NCBI GenBank assembly: GCA_030653505.1
Contig: JAURZK010000047.1
Coordinates: 1-60,132, forward strand
Direction: 5' to 3'
DNA: 60,132 nt
DNA from: Rubrivivax sp.
GTDB taxonomy: Bacteria; Pseudomonadota; Gammaproteobacteria; Burkholderiales; Burkholderiaceae_C
Shown: positions 56,808 to 60,132 of the stretch, one piece after another
Position numbering within the stretch: position 1 is the first letter of the stretch
Layout of the letters: each line of letters begins with the position of its first letter
The notes under the pieces: model-generated
What the model saw: only the letters and a program-made list of their open reading frames with translations
Databases searched by the model: none
Told to the model about the DNA's origin: nothing
Position numbers and translations under genes: made by a program

Positions 56808-58376
56808 CTAGAGATCGTGCCCCGAATAGCTGAGGTTGAAGGACTTGTTGATGAGCGGGAAGTCGGGAACGATGTTGCCCATGATGGCGTGTTCCAGCAC
56901 CGGCCAGTTCTGCCACGAAGGGTCGTGCGCGTGGCAGCGCAGGATGCAGCCGTCGGCCGTGGTCTCCAGCGCGACCAGCACCTCGCCGCGCCAGCCTTCG
57001 ACCCAGCCCGCGCCGATGGCGCCGCGACCTGGAGGCAGCGGCTCGGTGCGCGCTGGGCCTGGCGGCAGACCGTCGCAAAGCTGGCGGATGAGCCGCAGCG
57101 ATTCGAAGACCTCGTCGAAGCGCACGGCCACGCGTGCGGCCACGTCGCCGATGTCGCTGCCGGCCTTTTGCACCTGCAGCGTGTCGTAAGGTGCCCAGGG
57201 CTGGTCGCTGCGCAGGTCGAAGGCCTGACCGCTGGCGCGGCCGGCCAGCCCGGCCAGGCCCAGTTGCGCGGCGAGTTCGGGGCTGACGCGCCCGGTGGTC
57301 ATGAAACGGTCCTGCAGGCCGGCGTGTTCGTCGTAGACCTGGCGCAGCCGCCTCACGTCGACCTCGACCGCGTCGCATTGCAGGCGCAGTTCGTCGCACT
57401 GCGGCGGCGACAAGTCGACCGCGACGCCGCCTGGCACCACGGCGTCCATCATGAAGCGGTGGCCCAAGGTCTGCCCCGACAGGCGCTGCCAGTCCTCGCG
57501 CAACCGCGAGAACTGCGTCAGGCCGAAGGCCAGTGCAGCGTCGTTGCCCAGGGCACCCAGGTCGCCCAGGTGATTGGCCACACGCTCGCGTTCCAGCATC
57601 AGTGCGCGCAGCGCCAGCGCACGCGCGGGGACGTTCACGCCCCAGCAAGATTCCAGCGCCATGCAGTAGGCCCAGGCGTAGGCCACGGTGCTGTCGCCCG
57701 ACACCCGCCCGGCCAGCCGGTGCGCCTGCAGCGGCGACAGTTCGGTGAAGCGGCGTTCGATGCCCTTGTGCACGTAGCCCAGGTGCTGCTCCAGCCGCAG
57801 CACCTTTTCGCCTACCACCGAGAAGCGGAAGTGCCCCGGCTCGATGATGCCGGCGTGCACCGGGCCCACGGCGATCTCGTGCACGCCCTCGCCCTCGACA
57901 CGCACGAAGGGGTAGTCGGCCGGCAGCGTGCCGGTGGGCACCGGCGCGGCGCCCTGCTGCAGCGGCGGCGCGCCGGCCCACAGGCCGTGTTGCAGCCAGG
58001 GGCGGTGGTCGGCGTCACCGTGGGCGCGCAGGCCGGAGAGGTCGGCCATCGCGCGCTGCATGCGTGCCGCCGCGGGGAAGTGGTGCGCGAGGTCGGGAAA
58101 CGAAGGCACGTCGGCATGCACCTGCAGTTCCAGCCACAGCAGGCCTTCGGCGAGCGCATAGGTCACGCAAGCGACGTGGCCGTCGCCGCCGGCACGGCGG
58201 TCGACACCCCACAACGACACCAGCCGCGGCGGCCTCGGGCCGCCGGCGTCGGCCAGCGAGCGCGCGACGTGGGCCCACCCCAGCGCATCGGTGCGCGCGT
58301 GCCACACCGGCAGCGGCGCAGGCAGGCGCTGCAGCGTCGTCAACCCCAGGGTACGCAACAGGCGCGGTGCGTCCAT
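56808..58376 (-). CDS. Hyf/NuoCD-like large subunit lacking nickel ligands
   Basis: A 522-residue protein combining a NuoC-like part (about residues 1-165) and a NuoD/HyfG-like part (EPGHFRFSVVGEKVLRLEQHLGYVHKGIE ... read in segments). In [NiFe] hydrogenases the next stretch carries RxCGxC; here it is RVSGDST, and the C-terminus (NKSFNLSYSGHDL) has no DPCxxC. So it cannot hold a nickel-iron centre by the usual ligands and resembles a complex I-type relative, not an active hydrogenase. It is four bases after the membrane subunit. Confidence 0.87.
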   Translation of the reverse strand: MDAPRLLRTLGLTTLQRLPAPLPVWHARTDALGWAHVARSLADAGGPRPPRLVSLWGVDRRAGGDGHVACVTYALAEGLLWLELQVHADVPSFPDLAHHFPAAARMQRAMADLSGLRAHGDADHRPWLQHGLWAGAPPLQQGAAPVPTGTLPADYPFVRVEGEGVHEIAVGPVHAGIIEPGHFRFSVVGEKVLRLEQHLGYVHKGIERRFTELSPLQAHRLAGRVSGDSTVAYAWAYCMALESCWGVNVPARALALRALMLERERVANHLGDLGALGNDAALAFGLTQFSRLREDWQRLSGQTLGHRFMMDAVVPGGVAVDLSPPQCDELRLQCDAVEVDVRRLRQVYDEHAGLQDRFMTTGRVSPELAAQLGLAGLAGRASGQAFDLRSDQPWAPYDTLQVQKAGSDIGDVAARVAVRFDEVFESLRLIRQLCDGLPPGPARTEPLPPGRGAIGAGWVEGWRGEVLVALETTADGCILRCHAHDPSWQNWPVLEHAIMGNIVPDFPLINKSFNLSYSGHDL

Positions 58377-58380
58377 GGCG

Positions 58381-59853
58381 TCAGTTGACCAGCATCGCCG
58401 CGGCCTGGCGGTACCACGCGTCGAGGTAGGGCGGGATGTACAGACCCAGCATCAGCCCCAGCGCCAGGTGTGCAAACACCGGCAGCAGCGCCGGCGGGTG
58501 GGCCAGCGGCTTGACGTTGGTCTCGCCGAAGACCATCGGCTGCACGCGTGCGAAGACCGACGCAAAAGCCACGCCCAGCGCCAGCAGCAGGAAGGGGGTG
58601 GCCCAGGGGTGGTCGCGCATCGCAGTGGTGACGATGAGGAATTCACTGGCGAAGACCCCGAAAGGCGGCATGCCCAGGATGGCCAGCGCCCCCAGCATCA
58701 GCCCCCAGCCCACCGTGGGGCTGACCTTCATCAGCCCGCGTATGCCATCCATCATCTGCGTGCCCGCCTTCTGCGTGGCGTGGCCGACGGCAAAGAAGAT
58801 GGCCGACTTGATGAGCGAGTGCACCGTCATGTGCAGCAGCCCGGCGTAGGTGGCGATGGGCCCGCCCATGCCGAAGGCGAATGTCATCATGCCCATGTGC
58901 TCGATGGACGAGTAGGCGAACATGCGCTTCACGTCCTTCTGGCGGATCAGGAAGAACACCGCCGCCACCACGCTGAGCAGGCCGAAGCCCATCATCAGCC
59001 TGCCGGAAAGCTCCGCGCTGCCGAGTGCCCCGTCGGTCAGCACCTTGCAGCGCAGCACGGCGTAGAGCGCCACGTTCAGCAGCAGCCCCGAAAGCACCGC
59101 CGACACTGGTGTCGGCCCTTCCGCGTGGGCGTCGGGCAGCCAGTTGTGCACCGGCACCAGGCCCACCTTGGTGCCGTAGCCGATGAAGAGGAAGGCAAAG
59201 GCCAGAGTGATGATGTTGGGGTCGAGCTGGTCCTTGACGCCGTCGAGGTGCGTCCACAGCAGCGCACCGCCTTCGGCCCCCAGCACACGTTCGGCGGCCA
59301 TGTACAGCAGCACGGTGCCGAACAGGGCCTGCGCGATGCCGACCCCGCACAGGATGAAGTACTTCCACGCCGCTTCCAGGCTGGCGGCCGTGCGGTAGAC
59401 GCTGACCAGCAGCACGGTGGTCAGCGTCGCGGCTTCCATCGCCACCCACACGATGCCCAGGTTGTTCGTCGTCAGCGCCAGCAGCATCGTGAAGCTGAAC
59501 AGCTGGTACATGCTGTGGTACAGCCGCATGCGCGGCGGCGTCATCTTGCCGTGGTCGCGTTCGACCTGCATGTAGGGCCGCGAGAACACGGCGGTGGTCA
59601 GCCCGACGAAGGCCGTCAGCGTGACGAGGAAGACGTTGAGCGCGTCGATGTAGAACTCTTCGCGCCACATCAGCTGCGGGCCGCGGGCGACGATGTCGGC
59701 CGTCAGCACGCAGGCGGCGATGAAGGTGCCCAGGCTGAACACGACGTTGATGTCGCGCGCGTTGTCCTTGTGGCCGAACAGCGCCAGCACCAGACCACCC
59801 GCCAGCGGGCAGCCGAGCAGGAAGGCGAGCGTGTTGACTTCGAAGCCAGGCAA
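58381..59853 (-). CDS. Hyf-type proton-translocating membrane subunit (HyfF-like)
   Basis: A 490-residue membrane protein of the complex I/antiporter family (NuoL/M/N, HyfB/F). About 13-14 helices; conserved charged helix segments are GYGTKVGLVPVHNWLPDAHAE and FAYSSIEHMGM, with LLHMTVHSLIKSAIFFAVGH further on. It is expected to move protons or sodium. No ATG fits the start of the homologous region; TTG 59853 has AGGAG eight bases upstream and gives MPGFEVNTLAFLLG, so I take it. Other starts further upstream would add unrelated basic sequence. Confidence 0.85.
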   Translation of the reverse strand: MPGFEVNTLAFLLGCPLAGGLVLALFGHKDNARDINVVFSLGTFIAACVLTADIVARGPQLMWREEFYIDALNVFLVTLTAFVGLTTAVFSRPYMQVERDHGKMTPPRMRLYHSMYQLFSFTMLLALTTNNLGIVWVAMEAATLTTVLLVSVYRTAASLEAAWKYFILCGVGIAQALFGTVLLYMAAERVLGAEGGALLWTHLDGVKDQLDPNIITLAFAFLFIGYGTKVGLVPVHNWLPDAHAEGPTPVSAVLSGLLLNVALYAVLRCKVLTDGALGSAELSGRLMMGFGLLSVVAAVFFLIRQKDVKRMFAYSSIEHMGMMTFAFGMGGPIATYAGLLHMTVHSLIKSAIFFAVGHATQKAGTQMMDGIRGLMKVSPTVGWGLMLGALAILGMPPFGVFASEFLIVTTAMRDHPWATPFLLLALGVAFASVFARVQPMVFGETNVKPLAHPPALLPVFAHLALGLMLGLYIPPYLDAWYRQAAAMLVN

Positions 59854-60132
59854 CTCAACGACTCCTGTGCGCGTGGCGAGGGGGTGGTGCCGTGGGACAG
59901 GCCAGTCGTTCGACCGCTTGCGGCCCGTTGTTGTCGGTCGCTGGCGTTGGGCGTGCTTGCGTTCGTGGCTGCAGGGCGGCGGCGTCACCTGCGTTCTCCG
60001 ACCCACCGCGCGGTCGACCACGGTGGCGAATCCACCGCCGTGCCATGAACACCGCCATCGATGATCCACCTGACGGGCGGCCCCGCATGGGGTCTACGCC
60101 CGCAGGTGCCACCGCCGCCCTGCGCATCTGCC
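59854..60132. other. Unresolved end of window upstream of hyfF-like gene
   Basis: About 280 bases. Related clusters usually have hyfE and other membrane subunits here on the minus strand, but the minus frames show no hydrophobic protein; the one open frame (59855-60127) is basic and featureless. On the plus strand an ATG at 60044 opens MNTAIDDPPDGRP and runs out of the window, without a ribosome-binding site. Either could be a gene end or nothing. Confidence 0.3.

Noticed and set aside
56253..59853. Active [NiFe] hydrogenase-4
   Set aside because: The large subunit has no RxCGxC or DPCxxC nickel ligands.
59855..60127. Minus-strand gene for a HyfE-like subunit at the window end
   Set aside because: The frame is open but basic and not hydrophobic, unlike any HyfE protein.

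Overview
The window is about 60 kb of very GC-rich bacterial chromosome. It reads as a betaproteobacterium of the order Burkholderiales, near the Rubrivivax/Leptothrix/Methylibium group. The evidence is the gene content: DUF4936, Bug-type tripartite tricarboxylate receptors, a class II PPK2 enzyme, a PEP-CTERM protein, and the order ygfZ / mltG-tmk-holB-pilZ-tatD. All identifications come from reading motifs by eye; no database search was run. Gene density is high and many genes overlap by ATGA or TGATG.

Layout. 1-6.9 kb: housekeeping. A thioesterase-acetyltransferase fusion gene carries an in-frame TAG. It is followed by DUF4936 and ygfZ (minus strand), then mltG-tmk-holB-pilZ-tatD-ankyrin (plus strand). 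7-11 kb: a small conserved protein, an exported membrane-anchored protein, a Sir2-like deacylase coupled to a TIGR03790-type lipoprotein, then lipid-type genes on the minus strand (two alpha/beta hydrolases and a wax ester synthase/DGAT, to 13.6 kb). 13.8-23.6 kb: polyphosphate:AMP phosphotransferase, an exported FecR-like protein with a CHASE2 adenylate/guanylate cyclase, an M17 aminopeptidase, SapC and CNNM/CorC-type proteins, apaH, and tRNA-Ser(UGA). 23.6-25.2 kb: a less GC-rich patch with a PEP-CTERM protein and no other gene I can defend.

25.2-39.8 kb is the most unusual part: seven tightly coupled genes. They encode a GAF-HlyD adaptor, a membrane M50 peptidase with a PqqD/RRE-like N-terminus and an HlyD-like C-terminus, a shortened SecA-like ATPase, a second HlyD-type adaptor, a 1268-residue repeat protein that starts with an LEPR-XLL motif and carries DUF4347, a hybrid histidine kinase with Hpt domain, and a REC-(degenerate GGDEF)-EAL response regulator. 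I infer a dedicated, c-di-GMP-linked export and processing system for the large surface protein. No ABC ATPase or TolC-like protein lies in the window, so it does not look like an ordinary type I secretion locus.

39.8-53.5 kb: DUF3616 and DUF2789 proteins, then a LysR regulator divergent from a catabolic operon (Ldh-type dehydrogenase, semialdehyde dehydrogenase, cupin, two Bug receptors, LVIVD-repeat protein, COG0523 GTPase, two-subunit molybdenum hydroxylase, amidohydrolase). The substrate is probably a small carboxylated, perhaps heterocyclic, compound, but the sequence does not name it. 53.6-60.1 kb, minus strand: a disulfide/thioredoxin pair, a small Cys/His-rich exported protein, and three genes of a Hyf/complex I-like membrane complex whose large subunit lacks the nickel-ligand cysteines.
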